Assembly: GCA_947497895.1 (NCBI GenBank)
Contig: CANMIL010000002.1
Coordinates: forward strand, 62,001 to 126,000
Direction: 5' to 3'
DNA: 64,000 nucleotides
Source: an uncultured Tenacibaculum sp.
GTDB taxonomy: Bacteria; Bacteroidota; Bacteroidia; Flavobacteriales; Flavobacteriaceae
Shown: in pieces, positions 62,989 to 64,000 of the stretch
Layout of the letters: each line of letters opens with the position of its first letter
Numbering within the stretch: the first letter of the stretch is position 1
The notes under the pieces: generated by a model
Database searches by the model: none
Told to the model about the DNA's origin: nothing
The model's input: only the letters and a program-made list of their open reading frames with translations
Program-made: the position numbers and the translations under genes

Positions 62989-62996
62989 CAAAAATA
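62989..62996 (-). promoter_or_regulatory. -7 element for the MepB operon
   Basis: TATTTTTG on the minus strand (TAnnTTTG), 39 bases before the ATG at 62950. Confidence 0.55.
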
Positions 62997-63019
62997 ACAT
63001 GTAATATCTTTCTAAACTA

Positions 63020-63727
63020 TCATTTTGGTTTCTTTCTATAAACAGCTCTAGGATAATCGGACATTCTTTTGTCCTTCTTTCTCAATTCTGTTAATGCATT
63101 TTTAGCAATCCATTTGGCAGAGGGGCTTTCAAGTTCTAAAATTTCCTCAGCTACTTCAATAGCCCTTTTATTCAAATCGATATTTCGTTTTCCAATATTT
63201 CTTAGCGCCCAATTCACCGCCTTTTTTACATACAGCCGTTCGTCGTTTGCTTCTCTTTTAATAATAGGAAAAAACTGTTCAAACAATTCGTTATCTGATT
63301 TTTTATCAGCCATGCAATAAGCCGCCATAATAGCAAATCCAGCTCTTTTTTCAAACTCTGGTTTGCGTTCCGTCCACTCCAATAGTTTCAACAAAGCCAA
63401 ATCACTTTTCGCAAAAACCCCCATACAAAAACTGTCACAAATCTCCCAGTTTTCAAAGGTTTTTACCCATTTTTCCATGAGATCTTCAGTAATACTTTTC
63501 GGGCTGAATATTTTACTACACAAAAGTCGAGCTTCATAAATTCCACTATCAAAAAGTTTAATAGCCAACATATTGTTCTGACCAATTTCCTTAGCTAATT
63601 CCTTTAAATCTTTATGATAAATTCCTAGTGAATTATTTGCAATTACACCGAACTTTTGTTTTTTAAAAGCTATTTTATCCTCATCTTGAAGCTCATATAA
63701 GCGCTCAATGATTTCCTCGTAAGTCAT
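63020..63727 (-). CDS. DNA alkylation repair protein (AlkD/HEAT-repeat family)
   Basis: This 235-residue protein is made of HEAT-like alpha-helical repeats: LFDSGIYEARLLCSKIFSP, WEICDSFCMGVFAKSDLALL, KRAGFAIMAAYCM and ERLYVKKAVNWALRNIGKRN, with a basic C-terminus. This matches the AlkD-like DNA glycosylase family that excises N3- and N7-alkylpurines. The WE-x-CD and KKAVNWALRNIGK patterns are the family's usual landmarks. It begins five bases after the stop of the probable methyltransferase on the same strand, suggesting one operon. Confidence 0.88.
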   Translation of the reverse strand: MTYEEIIERLYELQDEDKIAFKKQKFGVIANNSLGIYHKDLKELAKEIGQNNMLAIKLFDSGIYEARLLCSKIFSPKSITEDLMEKWVKTFENWEICDSFCMGVFAKSDLALLKLLEWTERKPEFEKRAGFAIMAAYCMADKKSDNELFEQFFPIIKREANDERLYVKKAVNWALRNIGKRNIDLNKRAIEVAEEILELESPSAKWIAKNALTELRKKDKRMSDYPRAVYRKKPK

Positions 63728-63732
63728 GTTTT

Positions 63733-64000
63733 CTAATTACTTTTACCAACAATGTAAAGATAATCTCCTAAATCATTTTTATACAGTTCCATCACTTTAA
63801 GAATGCGACCAGTTTTAATATCCTCTTTTAATTTTGATAAACCTTCTTTGACTTCATCTTGATTTGCCAATGATGAAAAGGAAGAAATCCCTTGTCTAAT
63901 ATTATCATCAAAATACAGATCTGGAAACTCTTTTCCGCAGTACAAAAACTGGTCTTCCAAATCAGGTCGAATAGCATATTTTTCTGTTTTTTCTATTTCA
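63733..64000 (-). CDS. C-terminal end of a probable SAM-dependent methyltransferase
   Basis: The frame is open from the right edge of the window to a stop at 63733, giving the last 89 residues of a longer protein (EIEKTEKYAIRPDLEDQFL, YCGKEFPDLYFDDNIRQGISSF, LKEDIKTGRILKVMELYKND and GDYLYIVGKSN). This tail resembles the end of UbiE-type class I methyltransferases of Bacteroidetes, which end in a similar GDYLF-(I/V)-x-K. The catalytic domain lies outside the window, so the call is tentative. It is just upstream of the alkylation-repair gene. Confidence 0.55.
   Translation of the reverse strand, partial: EIEKTEKYAIRPDLEDQFLYCGKEFPDLYFDDNIRQGISSFSSLANQDEVKEGLSKLKEDIKTGRILKVMELYKNDLGDYLYIVGKSN

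Overview
The window looks like a chromosomal segment of a marine-type member of the Flavobacteriaceae (Bacteroidetes). The DNA is AT-rich. Several exported proteins end in a type IX secretion (T9SS) sorting domain. Shine-Dalgarno sequences are largely absent. At least fifteen starts lie just downstream of the Bacteroidetes -7 promoter element TAnnTTTG, which also helped to choose start codons. Genus cannot be decided from the sequence alone. No tRNA, rRNA, CRISPR array, prophage or insertion sequence was seen.

Layout. (1) 1-15.8 kb, all minus strand: five large secreted proteins. These are two subtilisin-like S8 peptidases (one cut by the window edge), a beta-propeller (BNR/sortilin-like) protein and two tandem M43 metallopeptidases. 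The complete ones are built from the same fibronectin-III, GEVED and T9SS C-terminal modules, and most units are separated by hairpin terminators. (2) 15.9-23.3 kb, plus strand: a fused oligopeptide ABC ATPase, then a sugar nucleotidyltransferase, a TPR protein, a DUF4292-type lipoprotein, an EnvC-like degenerate M23 protein and an AI-2E-type permease. (3) 23.4-29.3 kb: housekeeping genes (acyl-CoA thioesterase, HU/SPOR protein, DprA, an unrecognised conserved-looking protein, an outer-membrane protein and an EamA exporter). (4) 29.4-38.9 kb: an SF1 helicase with a worn nuclease domain, two secreted proteins, a 7-TM protein and an AGCS symporter. (5) 38.9-45.3 kb: interspersed palindromic repeats, a candidate structured RNA, a YdjM-like protein, a gene with an in-frame TAG, a small membrane protein and mfd. 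(6) 45.5-50.8 kb: two double-glycine-leader Cys/His peptides (one only 58 aa) flanking a lipoprotein, next to a divergent TPR histidine kinase/LytTR pair and another lipoprotein. (7) 51-57 kb: small lipoproteins, an alpha/beta hydrolase, a membrane AraC regulator, a frameshifted ATPase and repeats. (8) 57.3-61.7 kb: a LodA-like (cysteine tryptophylquinone) oxidase, its LodB-like flavoprotein and a VioB-type ferritin-like protein in one operon. (9) 62-64 kb: a MepB-family gene and its partner, a DNA alkylation repair protein and the end of a probable methyltransferase.

The least explained items are the paired Cys/His peptides of region 6, the structured RNA near 39.4 kb and the three-gene quinoprotein cluster. 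The first two rest on patterns read by eye and need homology or expression data.
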